Positions 38,001 to 53,000 of a DNA stretch of 64,000 nt are shown piece by piece. The DNA lies in NCBI GenBank assembly GCA_030068075.1, contig CM057825.1:77019123-77083122 (forward strand), read 5' to 3'. Both the position numbers and the translations under genes were made by a program. The notes beneath the pieces were generated by a model. It saw only the letters and a program-made list of their open reading frames with translations, was not told the origin of the DNA and did no database searches. Position 1 is the stretch's first letter. Each line of letters starts with the position of its first letter. Source of the DNA: Paguma larvata. Its lineage: Eukaryota > Chordata > Mammalia > Carnivora > Viverridae.

Positions 38001-41000
38001 CAGACACAGGCAGTGTAGCTAACTTTTAAAGCCCAGGCAAACGGCTTAGTCTGTCTATATTTAGGCTGGTAAGCTAGCTCTGAGGAATGCAGGCCCGACA
38101 GAGAATGGAGAGAGACAGATGTTCAACTGGTAACCAGACCCATGCTAAAGTCCTATTTTAAATTGGTTCAAATCAGGCCACTTTCTCCTGGGATACTGCT
38201 GATTTTAAATACTTTTTTCTTTGCCCTCTGTGGAGCTGAGTCCCAATTTGGTCTTCTGCTTGAATTTTGATGGGAACTTCAAGGTTTCGAAGTTTAGGTT
38301 CTTGTTTAGGTATTTTATGGGAAAGGAGGTCTCTGGTAAAGAAGAAGGAAGAAAAGTTATGGATGATGGAGTCTATTCGATGATGTTTTTAGTATCTGAT
38401 ATTGCAGACTACTTACTGTATAACCAAAGGCTATTTGAAGAATCTGCTAAGTACAGTAAATTTTCACTAATAGGAGTGCCATGACCCTGAAATTTGCCCA
38501 GGGCTAAGCAGAAATGAACTTTAGAACTGTCCATAGGGGCACCTGGGTGGCTCAGTTGGTTAAGTGGCCGACTTCAGCTCAGGTCATGATCTTACGGTCT
38601 GTGAGTTCGAGCCCTGTGTCGGGCTCTGTGCTGATGGCTCAGAGCCTGGAGCCTGCTTCAGATCCTGTATCTCCCTCTCTCTCTGCCCTTCCCCTCCTCA
38701 CTCTCTGTCTCTATGTCTCTCAAAAAGAAAAAAAAAGAACTGTCCATAAAGAGCTGGCCTACTGGAAGTGTTGATGCTTAAATAAAATTGGGAAACAAGG
38801 GCGGTTGATCTTTTTTGAAGAAAAAGAAAAAGCTCCTTTCAAGTGGTCGTTTATAAAGAAAATTCTATTTTTAATTTTTATTTAAAGCATATTTTAAAAG
38901 GTATCTTACTATTGCATCGTGCGTTTACCTTACTCGAGTGTGCAGTGTGGGTTCCTGAATGTGATAAAAAATAAATCACTTTCACACTGCTGTATAATCA
39001 GTCTCTCCACTAAGTTAGAAATGCCGGTCAGTCTACCACGTGTGACTGTTGAGCAGTCAGTCTAGAAGTGCACTCATTGATATAGTAGCCATCATCCACA
39101 CGTGACTATTGAACATTTGAAATCTGATTGTACGAACCGAGGGTCTTCTATGTGTGAAATATACCCCGGATCTTGAACTTAGGGTGACTCAAAGAATGTT
39201 AAGTAGCTCATTCATTAGTTTTACATTGATTACAGATCGAAATAATATTTTTGGATCTATTGGGTTAAGTAGAAATATATTATTAAAATTAATTTCCCAC
39301 CTTTTTCTTTTTACATTTTAAAAGTTGGCTACTAGAAAATCTACAATTACAGTGGCGGCTTGCATTGTATGCCTGACTGTGCCACTCCAGTCAGCTACGA
39401 TGACATCATTAGACACACTCGAAAGCCTCACCAGGGCTGGGTTTGCCCTTGTGGAATAACAATATGAGCCAAGGGAGGATGACTGAGAATGAAGGTCACT
39501 GTATTTGGCTGTTTATCCCAGTTCTTACCCAAATATCAAGTCCTTAATGGCTGTTGTGCATCCAAAATAACACTCACTTTAGGAAGAAGTGCTTGTGATC
39601 TTCTTTAGGAAGAAGTGTTGTTGTAGTCCATCCAACAACAGACCCTCCAATAAGACAGGAGTAGGGCTGCAGGTGGAGGAGAAGGAGGTGATTTAGCTGT
39701 GGGGCTACCTCTTTTCTCTTGAAGTATTCCCTACAGATATGGGCTTTGACACATGTTTCGGTATCATTTCCTTTCTTTCCAAAATAGATAAAATCTCCTT
39801 TATGTGCTCACTCTTATATATTTAAATTTAGCATTTCCTTGTCTAACTGTGTCTCCCTAATACATCCTTTTGTCTTAGAGCCTTTATTTCATCTGTTAAT
39901 ATAATCATGTATCTGTAATGATTTATATTGCTTATATATCGGTTATATTCTGTTACCAGCTTTCTTTACTGTAGCTGTCAGAATCCGTTCTCTCACCTTT
40001 CTCTTTGGCCAAAGGCACCAGCTCAATACCAGCACTCACCCTGGCTCCGCTGCATTTTGTAGCTCTAACACAGATGAGCAGGCAGGCAGGGTTGTTCGTG
40101 AAGCAAGCCTTCCAGGTGAGGACACGATGCACGCTACGACCCGCTGAAAGAGGGGTTCCGAATGCCACGTTGGGAAGTCCCTTTAGTCCCTTTATCTGCG
40201 CTTGCTTCTCTGCTTCCTTCCAGATTTGTGAAAGGAGAAGTGTGAGATTTCAGACTAGAATTTCCAGTGAAAATTCTAATGGGGATGTAGAGTTGAAAGG
40301 AGAAGCTCTGTTTCCTCCGCTCTCCATGCACACTCCTGCCACCAAATGGATTTTTTACCACACCGACAAATTCTCTGACACCAACTTGGTGTCCTAGAAT
40401 TCAGTTCAATTCTGACATTACTTCTTGGAGTTAGCCTCAGATCTCACAGGTTAAGGGCCCAGATCCACAAGACCATGCCTCCTTCAGGCACCAGTCATCA
40501 CTCTGGACCTCCCATACTTCTGACTATAACTCCCAGGTTCCCACGACCCTCTCCTCAGGTCTAATAATTTGCTAATAATTGGCTCACAGAGCTCAGGGAA
40601 ACTCTTTCTTATGTTTATTACATAATCAAGGATACAGATGAACAACAGATCAAGAGGAACCTGGGGTGAGGTCCTAAAGCGTCCTAAGTGCAGGACCTTC
40701 TTTCCCTGTGGAGCTGGGGTGTGCTACTCTTCTAGGGTGTGGATGTGCTTACCAAACTGGAAGCTCTCTGTATTGTGTCCCTCAGGGATTTTTTATGGAG
40801 GTTTCATCACAGAGGTCTGATTGATTATTAACTCCATCTCCAGCCCCTCTCCCCTCCTCAGAAAATGAAGGGTAGGGTGGAAAGTTCCAAGCTTCTAATC
40901 ATGGCTTGGTCTTTCTGGTGACCAGCCCCCATCATAAAGCTACCCAGGAGTTGTCTCATTGAAACAAAAGACAACCCTATCACTTAAGAGATTACAAGGT

Positions 41001-44000
41001 TTAGGACTTCTGTGTTAGGAACTGGAGGCAGAGACCAATATATATATTTCTTACTATTTCACTAGATGTTTTTTAAAAAAACCTCTTCAGGGAATAGTGT
41101 TACACAGCACGAAGATGCCGAGCTCTGATCTTCTAAAACCAAAGAAAATCCTCTATCATAAAGAATTAGGGAGATATTTCCACAGATAGCCCCAGAAGAG
41201 ATTTGGGAGAGTTAGGAAAGCAACCCTGAGCCCACTGTGGGCAATGAAAATATTGGTCGAGACCCCCTCCACCCCTCTTAGAGGGTAACTTGTCTATGAA
41301 TGAAGCTGTCAGAAGTCCCAATATTTAGCTACTCACAGAAAAAGAGTGAAGTGTGATTAACTAAACTGGCTTTGTATTCCTTCCATTTGATAACCACATC
41401 AAAACCACAGATGCAGATATGGAAAGTAGAAAATGAAGCCATGTGTTTAAGTAGGACATTAGAGTATCCAATTTGTGGCCCAATGAAAGCATTCTCAGCT
41501 CATTTCTGGGGAGGAGGGACTATGGTCTGGGGAAGCAATTTTACTACATCTATCGACATTTGGTTACTTTCTTGCCAACAGAAGATGTTCCATAGCTTGC
41601 AATTGGCTCAATGTACTTTCCTCTGTCAAGTGAACAAACACAGGATCTTAGCATTAAATTGATTCTTGCTTCCAGGTTTCCATTGATTGGCTTTACCTAT
41701 GTCAGTGTTGGACAGAAGAGTTAGGGTGGGGTTGGGGGGAAAGTTGGGTCTTGGACCCCTGGTATGGGTAACGATCTCTGTGTACCATATAAGCACTCAG
41801 AACTTGCTGCCAGACATGTAGAATAAGACCACTTGGTTGACAGAGGAGGTACCACATGGGCACATACCTAGCTCTCCTTCTCATTCCTCAAGCTGCAGCC
41901 CTTTAGTCTTTTAACTCCTCTCCTACCTACAGATGAAGGGAAAGGCCATAACTTCCTCAACAGTTAATAAGGTCCAGCCTCTTTCCTTATGGTGAAAATC
42001 TTCCCAGACTTGGGAGTACTGAGGGGTGGATTGTGAGAGATCCATCTCTATGGTGACTCATTCTGTATGGTGACTGGTTCATGAAGAGGAAGAAGTGGGG
42101 AAGGACCCTGGATGAGGGTCTTGAATGGTCTTGTACTCTTATTTTGCATCTTGTTTTAATATCTTTTAAAAAATCAGACATCCATTTCTTAATGTAAGAA
42201 TTTTTACTTAATTTTCCTTAACAAATATACATATGTGATTCTTATTATTTCTTCACAATAGCCCAACTTTTGGATATCATTAAGAGTATCTGCTGCCTTC
42301 TCAATTTTAAATCCTATTACAAAGTTTTGAAGATGTATCAGGCCCAATTGCCCCTATCTCTAATCTTAGAGCTTTCTTCTCTTGCCAGCAAGCAGAGAAA
42401 GGGCAGTATCCCACCAAAAATGTAGATTTGGAAATTTTAACCTGGAGTGTGTGTACATCAAGAACCTCTGAAGTTGTGTTTATGGGCATTTTATAGCTTT
42501 CTCAGATTTCTGAAGAGGTTTATTCTCCAAAATGATTAGAAATACTTCTATAGGCAATCAGCAAATAAAAAAAAATCCATTTTGACCAATTGAATTCAGC
42601 CAGTTTTGACCAACTAAAGAGTTGACTTCAGTTTTTTAAAGCTTCAAAAGAGGAGAGTAGGCAAATTAATTGGCACTTAAATGTAAATTTATCTCAACAA
42701 ACTTCCGCTGAAGAACACACGCACACACACACAATTTTCTCCAGAGTTTCTTACTCTGTTATGCTAACAATGTTGTCATCATTATGGTTAATAATTATCA
42801 TATCCTACATTTGTTTAGCACTGAAGAGGTTGCAAAGGACTCTTTAGGGTATGAACTTATTTAAACTTTTCGACAATCCTCTGTGGAAGGAATTATTATT
42901 GCCGGTGCTTTGGTTGAGAACCCTGAAACTTAGAGAGGCTAAGCTACGTCTTTGGTAATGATGGAGTTCAGTCTTGGGCCCAGAGCTTCTGAACTCCAGC
43001 CCAGGAATCTAAAATATATAGTTATGAAAAACACTTGGCTAGCATTTAGCATATTAGCCTCTTGAGAAGAAAGAATAAAAGGCATTTGAGAGAGGGCTGA
43101 GCATCCTTTAATTCAAGCTCACTGGCTTTGCACATCACTCATCGTTGGCACTGGTTCTATTACAGGTATACCAGAAAATCACTTTCTTTTTTCTTGATGA
43201 ATGAAGTGGAGATGTAGGCATGCAGACACTTTGAGACTCACTGGTTATATCTGTCAACACATTTCTATGAACCAAGAAGGGGAAATTGCTATAACCCATC
43301 TCTGTCTCATATGCCCAGGTTTGGGATTGACTAGTTTAATTTTATTTTAAACATATATTTTTTTAAATGTTTATTTATTTTTGAGAAAGAGAGAGATGGA
43401 GTGTGAGCGGGGGAGGGGCAGAGAGAGGGAGATTCAGACTCTGAAGCAGGCTCCACGCTCCACGCTGTCAGCACAGAGCCTGACATAGGGCCTGAACTCC
43501 CAAACTGTGAGATCATGACCTGACCCGAGGCCAGATGCTTAACCAACTGAGTCACCCAGGTGCCCCTAATTTTATTTTAAGAACACTCTAGGCCAAGACA
43601 GGTTGAAGCCACATATCATGGGTTCAGTTCAGTTTGGTTTTGTTGGACATGCATTTATGAGGTCACTTTTGTGTGCTGCATTTTGTGTTAGATTCTGAGG
43701 ATATGAACATAAAGAAGACATAGTTCCTCTCCTGAGGATGCTCACAACCTGAGGTTCAGGTGCGATGGTGTTTGGGAATAATATGGGGCAAGTTTTGAAT
43801 TACTTGCCAGTTCTCATTGAAATATCTCTAAGTCTAAACTGGAAAGTGTTATTCATTAGCCTGCATGCCAAATTTTGTGGTGGTATTGCTTTCTGGATAA
43901 TTAGAAATTTTGGTAAATCTCAGAATTTATGGCTAAGTTCATCTGGCATGGAAATCTGAGGTCGAGTGGTTTTATTATAACTCTGAAATACAAGTGGAGG

Positions 44001-47000
44001 ATGCTTCTGAGTCTCCCCTCCTTCAAACATCAGGGAACTTCCATAAATTCTGAATGAACTAAGTCCCCAGACTCAACAAGAAAGCGGTCAATTATTACCT
44101 CTACCCTCTCATCAGCTTTTTTGTTGGATAGTTGATACTATCCTGAAAGATTTGAAGACGTTCATTAAGAACTTAAGAACCATAGTCAAGATATTTTTTA
44201 AATTAAAAAAAATTGTTTTAAAGTTGCCAGTTACTACTTCGTTTCCTATCTTATTTGTCAATTTCTATATTTTCTATATTTTCTTTTTTTTTCTCTTAGC
44301 AAAAATACAAAGAAGACTATGAAAATAAAATCAAAGGCAAATGGAGTGAGACACCCTGCTTTGAAATGGCAACTGCCAGAATGAATGCTGATAACATCAG
44401 CACAGTAAGTGGGAAGGAATGGCTGGATGTTCTTAGGTTGAAAGGGTGACCCTTTCTTTTATGACTTCAGACCCCCAACTGCATCCGAAGTGGTACCAGA
44501 ACATTAGAGTCCAGGTACCTCATCTTGAGGGTAAGATTTGTATAGAGTTCCTATCAAGAAAGAAATTCCCCTTTCTTTCCTTTTGAGAAATACTGCTCGG
44601 ATCAGATTCCATTATTCATGCCTCAATTTTCATATAACAAAACCAGTTTCAAATTGAGTACAGGTTAAAGGGGCCCTTTTAAACTTATTCTTTGCCTGGG
44701 GAGCCCAAATAGTACATTTATGAAACTGATAAGTTTCTTCCCAGATTTTCTTCACTGAAAAACACTCTTTTTCTTTTCTCTTAAGTTTTCTGCCCCTGGC
44801 CTTTTAGAGCTCCTTCCTCGGGGCTGATTTTCAGCCTATTATAATTGCTCCGAATCTCTGTTAAGTTGCTAATTGCTTTTGTGATGGCACTGCATTCTCT
44901 CATGTAACCTGACCTGTGTAAGCCAAGAGGAGCATTGCTTCGCGTAACCTCTCCCACCAGCCCCTGTCCTCCCAGGTGAAACCTGTGCACAGTCTGTGCT
45001 CACAGCAGTTCTCCAGTATGTTTAATGTCTTACAGAGGAAATACCAGGAAGACTTCGAGAATATGAAAGACCAGATCTACTTCATGCAGACCGAAACCCC
45101 AGAGTACAAAGTGAATAAACAGGCTGGGGTGGCAGCTAGCAAGGTATGAGGGGATGCTCTCTCTCATTTGTCATGACAGTCTTAGGGTGGGTGAATTTCC
45201 TATAACTCTTGCTTTTGTATATAATGGGAAAAAAGGGGCATTCTTGGGGAACAACAAAAGAAATATTCTGGCTATAATAGGGCTACCAATTTCTGAAAAA
45301 CTTTGCTGCGAATGACCATTAACAATACTCAGTCACCATCTTTAATATCTCATAAAGGACCTTTTGATACCTACAAGTAGAAAGGCTGTACTCTAAGATA
45401 GAAGGATTCCCCCAAGAAAAGACAACTGGCAACCTTTCATGAATATGGACACTCCCACACTCACCATTACCATTATCTTTCTTATTTTCCTACTAATTGA
45501 TAAAAATCGAGTCACAGACAAGATATACAAATTCATGGATATGCATATACTCTATAGAGTAGACCTTGATAAATAGGGTCCTTGGCATTCTGAAGCACTA
45601 GAAAGAGCATAAGCTTCAAAGCCAATAGAATGGATTCAAATTCTGGCCTTGGCTCTGCTGGAGCAGTGAAAGCAGGAAGAGCATATCACCTAGGAAGTTA
45701 TTTCAGGATTCAAGTGCAAAATAGTGATGTTTTGGATCAGGAGTGGGGCAAGGCAAGTGATGAGATGTACTTTGAAAGTAGAGCTGACCTAGTTTGCTGT
45801 TGGGTTGGATGCGGGATATGAGAGGAAAGTTTGGGTCTAAGCAACCAGATGGGATTTCTCTTTATCAAGATAGAGAAGATTGTGGAAGGAGGGAATGATC
45901 ATTTTTGGAGGGGAGATATGAGCTCAGCTTTCAACATGTAAAATTTGAGATGTCTTTTAGACATCCAAGTGGAAATGTTAAGTGGGCTGTTGATTGTATG
46001 AGTCTGAAGTTTCTGGGGAGGAATCCAGAAGGATTATATAAATTTGGGAGTCATCAGTAGATGGATAGTATCTGATGTCATAAGACTGGAGGCCATCCAG
46101 GGAGCAAGCGTAGACCAAAAGCTCTAAGAACTGAACTCTGGAATGTCTCCATGTGAACACACCATTGAGGTGAGGTAGGAGTAGAGTCAGGGGAAAGTGG
46201 GAAGTGAGTGAAGAGAGTGATCAATTATGTCAAATGTTTCTGAAGTGGATTTACCAATGGGTGGTCTCTGATGAACTTGACAAGACCAATTTGGTTGAGT
46301 CTGTTTAGAAGAGGGCTCATGAGTGGATGAAAAGAGAGCAATAGAAGAGTGTTAGTATACTCAAGTTTTTAAAAGGATTTTCCTGAAAGAAAAAGAAGAA
46401 AATGGGGTAGTAGTTGAGTGATATGTAGATGAAGAGGGGATTCTTTTAAGATAGCAGACAAAGACACCATGTTTCTATGCCGATGGAAAAAATCCAGTGT
46501 AGAGGGAAAGTGTGATCATGTCTGAGGAGGGAAGAGTGGCTGGAGTAATGTCCTTGAGTAGGTGAAAGGGAAAGGGTTCTGGTGCTTAACAGGAGAGGTA
46601 ACTTTGCCACAGGTCTTGACAATTCATCCATAAACCGGAGAGGAGGCCACATATTCCAGATGCAGGTAGGAAGATAGGAAGATAGGAGGGTGTGTGGAAC
46701 TCCTTTTCTGATTGTTTCCATTGTTCAACGAAGCACATAATTCTATAATATAGAAAGGGTATGTCTTTCATTCCTGTATTGTATCCTCTGTGAGTCTTCA
46801 GTGTGTGCAACAGGGGGTGGTGCACCCGTGTTTCAGTTGTGTATCTCCTGCCTTTGGATACCAAGCTGATTATGTTTGTTTTTTAAGGTTCTCAAATGTT
46901 AGTAGACTATCTAGGATTCTTTGAATGTTCCTGTATTCCACAGTTATCTTGCTGGAATAAATGGCAGACCCTGGGGATCAAAAAGTAGGATCCATTTCTT

Positions 47001-50000
47001 GTTCTTCTCCCTTTGGACGTGCTCCTGACAGGGGCTTTTGGGCCCTTGTTTAAAGCTTCTGCTAAAGCTGGAATTAAAGGTGCAAAGTGGGAGGGGCAGA
47101 AAGAAAAGGGGAGGCTGTCATCCTTCATCCATCCAGCCCCTTCCTCCTCCTTCTGCTTGTACATTAAATACACACATGCTCACACAGTGACAGATGAGAC
47201 ATTAAAGGGTAGATTGATGATGCTTGTGGCTTGCTTTCTTTAAAAAAGAAAAGAAAGTTGGCAGTTAGGCAGCTGGAAGCTAAGAGCTCAATGAGGGTTG
47301 TGGAGCAGTGCCTGGGACATGATGCATTGTCATCATTTGTGTGGCTATCTCTTTCTCTCTTTGAGGGCAGGGATCATGTGTTATTCTTCCTTGCACCTCT
47401 CTCAGAGCCAGCACGTAATCGATACCCTATGGACGTTTTCGAATGCATAAATGAATGGGAGGAAAGTTATCCTGGAAATTTATGCATTTTCTCTGCTGCT
47501 GTTATGAGTTACTATGAGTATTTTGTTTGTAAAATGTCAAGCTGCCACTTTTCTAGAGAGAAAGTTGATTTGTGGAACTATGTCATAATATCCATAATAG
47601 AGACAAGAGCAAAAATAACCCAGAGAGTTACTTTATCATTTTATTTCACTCCTACAGGTAAAATACAAAGAAGACTATGAAAAGAATAAAGGAAAAGCAG
47701 ATTACAATGTGCTTCCTGCTTCAGAGAACCCACTGCTCAAGCAGCTGAAGGCGGCAGGAGATGCCCTGAGTGATGTAAGTACATTCTTGTCAAAAAAGTG
47801 GTTTTTAACCTTAGCTGCCAGAGAGGTGAAATTTCTCTCCTTCTATCCTGACTAAATGCAAATATAACTTTGCAAATACTTTAAGATCTAGTGTAGCAGT
47901 TTCTCTGGAACTATTTAATCCCAGGAAGACACAAATGCATCTGAGTGTGATGTATGTCCATTTTGGGGGTCCTGTGAATTTAGTTCAATGGTAGATAAAT
48001 CATTTGTTTATAGGCCCTGATGCTTCTATATGAACAAAGAGTAGGTCGTAGGAGATACATGTGATTTTGACACAGACAGAAGGAGACTTTGAAGCGGAGA
48101 GGAGAGAGAGATCAGGTTGTACGTGTACCCTGCCCTTGTGTTCTTCGAGCCAGCTGGGAGAAGACAAATGTCCTATGTTTCACAGCTTCCCCCCCCTCAC
48201 CTCCACCGTTTTCTGTGCAGATCATGGCCCTAGAAACCATCATTTGCAGACAGCATGACTTAAAAGATGCCTCCCTAAGTCTTCACAGGAATTTCTACTT
48301 GTGGAAATAAAAGTCTGACCAATCCAATTACATGTAAAATAGATTGGATAAGTGAGAACTGGCATTAAGAGACTAATAGCCCCAAACCACTTTGACTATA
48401 TAAATAAAGAGACTAAACATGTGATCAGTGGAGTTTTCCCCTTAGAGTTACATTGTATCAAACTTTCTCAGTAATTGAGGATTAAATATAGTTCTCTTTG
48501 CAGGTTAGTTATCTTTTCTTTGTTCCTTGAATTGAGTCAGCACTGTAGACATGCATACATGTGGTTGAGGAATGGGGTGAGTGGAGTGGCAGGTGAGAGG
48601 GTGTCAGCACGTCTGTCCACATAGCTCTGTTGGGAAATTAATGCAAAGCTTGTCTCCTGTTTCCTAAATGAAGGTCATCTTTATCAAGCACATAGAAGCA
48701 CAGGTCCAAATCTACTTTGCTGATAAAGAGAACAATATAAAAATATAAAAACTGAATAGCACCATTTACGATTTCAAAAAATGAGAATGTGACAACGCCC
48801 CACTGTATCAGTATGCTTTTAAAATCCAGTGGCTGTAGGGGCACCTGGGTGGCTCAGTCAATTAAGAGTCCAACTTCAGCTCAGGTCATGATCTCACGGT
48901 TCGCAAGTTCAAGTCCGCATCAGGCTCGATGCTGACAGCTCAAAGCCTGGAGCCTGCTTTGGATTCTGTGTCTCCTTCCCCTACTCACACTCTGTCTCTG
49001 TCGCTCAAAAATGAATGAATGTTAAAAAAATAAAATAAAACCCAACAGTTGTTATTGTTAGAACCAAATTTAAATCCTAGCAGAGAAGAATGAGCAGCTT
49101 CGTGATCTGAGTTCTTGTATATACCTTAATTTTAAGATATATTATCTGTATATATACCTTTTTCATGAAGGTATGTTAAAAAAAATCACTGCTTCTCAGA
49201 ATATTCCTATCTGTTGTGGCACCATCAGTGAGGGATGAATCTGTAAGCTGGGGGATGGAAGAAGTGGCAGTTCCAAAATACACACAAACTCCGCAACTAA
49301 GGGCTTAGCCTGAGGCAGCATACTGAGATTTCTCGATTTTTTTTGGTGAATGTTAAAAGCCTAAGCTCTACAGTAATTGCTAATAGAAGAAACTTATTCA
49401 CAACACCCCAATGTTTGATTATCAGTTTTTAAGACAGTTGACAGGCAATATCTTTTTTCTGCTTCTTTTGTTTAGTGTTGGGAAATACAAATGTTATAAT
49501 CAGTGTAGGAGTGACAGGAATCTATTTTAACTAATTTTTTTTCTTTGACAGAAACTATACAAGGAAAACTATGAAAAGACCAAGGCAAAGAGCATAAATT
49601 ACTGCGAAACTCCCAAATTTCAACTTGATACAGTTCTGCAGAACTTCACTAGTGATGTAAGCAGTCCTGTGGTTAGTTCCTGTGTTAAGAAAAGATCCAT
49701 TATTCCCCTCAGTCAATGTGAGAAATATGTTTTGTCTTTCAGACTAAGTACAAAGATTCCTACGTAAAGAATGTTTTGGGACATTATGTAGGCAGCTTTG
49801 AGGATCCATATCACACACACTGCATGAAAGTCGCAGCTCAAAACAGTGATGTAAGTCCTAAGACCATTGTTTAGCCTTCCAGCGAACACATCTTGAGGGC
49901 ATGAACAAAATGGTTGCATCCTTATGTCTGATTTCTTTTCCTTATAGAAAAACTACAAAGCAGAATATGAAGAAGACAGAGGCAAAGGGTTCTTCCCCCA

Positions 50001-53000
50001 CACCATAACTCAAGAATATGAAGCAATCAAGAAACTAGATCAATGTAAAGATGTAAGTCCATACTGTGAACTTTGAACGTCCTGACCTCCACAGAATTTA
50101 GTGGTCAAGAGATATTTAAAATTTTAACACTTTTCAAATACATGCAGGCAAGGAAATTGTAAGAAACGAAATTTATTTTGTGGTAAGCTGTTTTTCCCCC
50201 ATGGTCACCAATACATTTCAAGAGCTAATTCTAGTTCATTTCCCCGAAGAAGAGTTATCAGAAATCTGAAGAACGAGAGTTTCTTGTACAGTGTGAAGGA
50301 ATCTCTCAAAGACACTGCAGTCTAATTAGAAAAGAGCCATGTGTTTTATTAATTACGTTTCTTTTGTTTTGGACAAAGGGTTCTGCTTGCGTGGCCTATA
50401 GGCCAACTTGGATTTGATCGCTGAAACTATTCCTTTTTTCCTCCCCAGCACACCTACAAAGTCCATCCAGATAAGACAAAATTCACTCAAGTCACCGACT
50501 CTCCTGTTCTGGTGCAAGCCCAAGTCAATTCCAAACAACTGAGTGATGTAAGTTCCTCTAAATATGTAGGAAATCCAATTGTGAGGGATAACATATCACA
50601 ACTCCATATATAAAATCCAATGACTTGTCACATTTACAAAAAAAAAAAAAAGATTACGTTGGTTTTAGCAAATTTAACTTGTATATATTTGTAATCACCT
50701 AAAATATTTCCTGATTTAGTTGCCTTACATCTTCTTGGATGGATAACAATTAGAGCGAAATGGTTCTCTAAGGGTAACTAATGTAGCTTACCACACTGGA
50801 ATGACCATGAGTTTTTGAGTCAGACAAAACTGGGTTCAAATTCCACCTCTGTCGTTTATGACGCGGCATCACATGCAAATTGTTTAACTTCTGTTTGCTT
50901 CATATTTCCCTTTTATCATTGGTGATTGTTTTGAAGAGTAAATGAAAGGAGATACACGCATAGTAAATACCCTAGCCCAGAGCAGATATTCAATACAGGG
51001 GATTTCTCTCACTCAAATAAGTTTTTGGAAAATGGAATCTTTGAGATAAGTTGTATCACGTGAGTTTTAAGTATGAACTTCCAAGCTTGTGTGGAATTAA
51101 AACAAAACAATAAAAGTAACTCCAGTAGATTTATGGCCAGAAATAAAGTCTTCACATAAGAGTATTAACAAACTATAATGGACGCGAGGGGATGTAAGTT
51201 CTCCTCCAGAAAGTGAGCACTGACAATAAAAAGAAAGAAAGACTGTGAGTCTCAGAATCTACTGATTCTGGGGGCCGATTGTGATATGCATGGAGAGGGA
51301 ACATATATGAAAAAGCCACCTCCTCAATGAGAAAAAATGAAATCTGGCCATGTGTAGCAACATGGATGGAACTGGAGGGTATTATGTTAAGTGAAATAAG
51401 TCAGTCAGAAAAAGACAGATACCATATGTTTCCACGAATAGGTGGACTTTGTGAGACTAAGCAAAAACCAGGGGGAGGGGAAGAGGGGAAAGGAAAAAAA
51501 GACACAGAGAGGGAGGGAGATAAAACATAAGAGACTCTCAAAGACTAAGAACAATCGGAGGGTGAGGGAAGTGAGGGAGGGGGAGAGGAGGTGACAGACA
51601 TTAAAGAGGGCACGTGTTGGGATGAACACTGGGTGTTATATGTAAACCAATTTGAAAATAAACTATTATAAAAATAAATAAAAAGAAAAAAAGAAAAAAG
51701 AAATTAAAGATGATGAAAAAAATTTAAAATAATAAAAATAATAATAATAAAACATTAAAAAAAAAAAAAAGAAAGAGCCACCTCCTTCCCAGACTGTCCT
51801 GCCATGGTAACCATTGGTGACATCAACCATCATGTGTTCAGCACGCAGGTTGTCAGTGGAGGCCTAGCCTAGCTCCGGACTTCTCTCTTGAGTTTAACCA
51901 CATTGTCAGTTGTTATTTAACAAATGTATTTTACATTTTATTTTATGAAATGTACCACACAAAATTTTTGTCTTTTGTAACAATTCTTCTTCAGAACTAA
52001 TCGTATCCCTTATTGTCCACCTGTCTCTCTCTCCCTTTCTCTCCCTTTCTCTCTCTCTCAGTTGAACTACAAAGCAAAACATGAAAACGAAAAGTTCAAG
52101 TGCCACATACCTCCAGATACACCTGCCTTCATCCAACACAAAGTCAATGCCTATAACCTGAGTGATGTAAGTTCCTATGTGTTGTGCTGTGGAAATCCCG
52201 ACAACCGTGTTTTTATTTCTGGATTGCTTCCCTGTATAAACATTTCGATGTTAAAGATGGGAAGAACATTTAACATTTGTATTATGTTCCTGTGCCTCTG
52301 CCCACATATCTTTGAATTCACCTAATAAATGTGGGTAGCAACTTTGTTAAGTAACTTTGTACAATTAGAAAATATGTTTTAATCAAACCTCAAAATGCCA
52401 CCACTCATGTATGTTTAATTGCAAATGGTAATGTTAGATCTTTTAGCCAAATATTCATTTATACTATACTATAATTAGTTTCATCCAGGATCTAATCTTT
52501 TAGATATAATTTCATTTTATTTACTCCTCAGATGTATAATGTCCCTAATTTTACACAAATGGTGCTTACTTCTACATGTAAGAGAACTTGCACTAAGATA
52601 TAGGGTATACGAAAGGCATAAGGCCAGGTGTCCATTGCTATTTTTCATTTTCAAAATTTTATAGAAAAGTCAACTTCTCCTTGGAGGGGGGATCTTAATT
52701 TCTTCAACAATTCTATGAATAAGTAGTGAGATTATCCAGCATCAATGAGTATTGTAACTATTGTATTCAGGAAATAACCTTTCCAGAGGACTTTGAGATC
52801 AAAAGAAAGTGTTATCTTTAGATCATAAAAAGTGAATTAACTATAGAATATTTATGCCAGTCTGCGAAATACTCCATGTTAGGAATCAAATATTACTATG
52901 GTAATTAGAAATAGGTTAATCTGATGAAACATTCTAATGGAGAGTAGAGAATCTTGATCTTAGAAAATTCGAAGCTTTAGCTTGAGGAGAAATACCTAAA

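Larger units (their letters stand above)
37570..44299 (+). other. NEB intron 10 (6.7 kb, longest in the window)
   Basis: Holds a sense SINE (38536-38736), an ERVL/MLT2-like LTR (40360-41065), a MIR relic (42800-43005), an antisense SINE (43351-43566) and a probable L2 scrap (43630-43770). 39010-39160 resembles the transposon relic at 19150. About 41066-42240 is unrecognised. No cryptic module exon seen. Confidence 0.65.
50548..52061 (+). other. NEB intron 17
   Basis: 1.5 kb. Contains an A-run (50637-50651), a MIR relic (50800-51000) and a 5'-truncated L1 (51325-51770). It ends in a pure CT tract that serves exon 18. Confidence 0.7.

Noticed and set aside
47231..47680. 149-codon open frame on the + strand
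   Set aside because: Runs through intron 12, an L2 scrap and into exon 13 in a different frame from nebulin; a chance frame.
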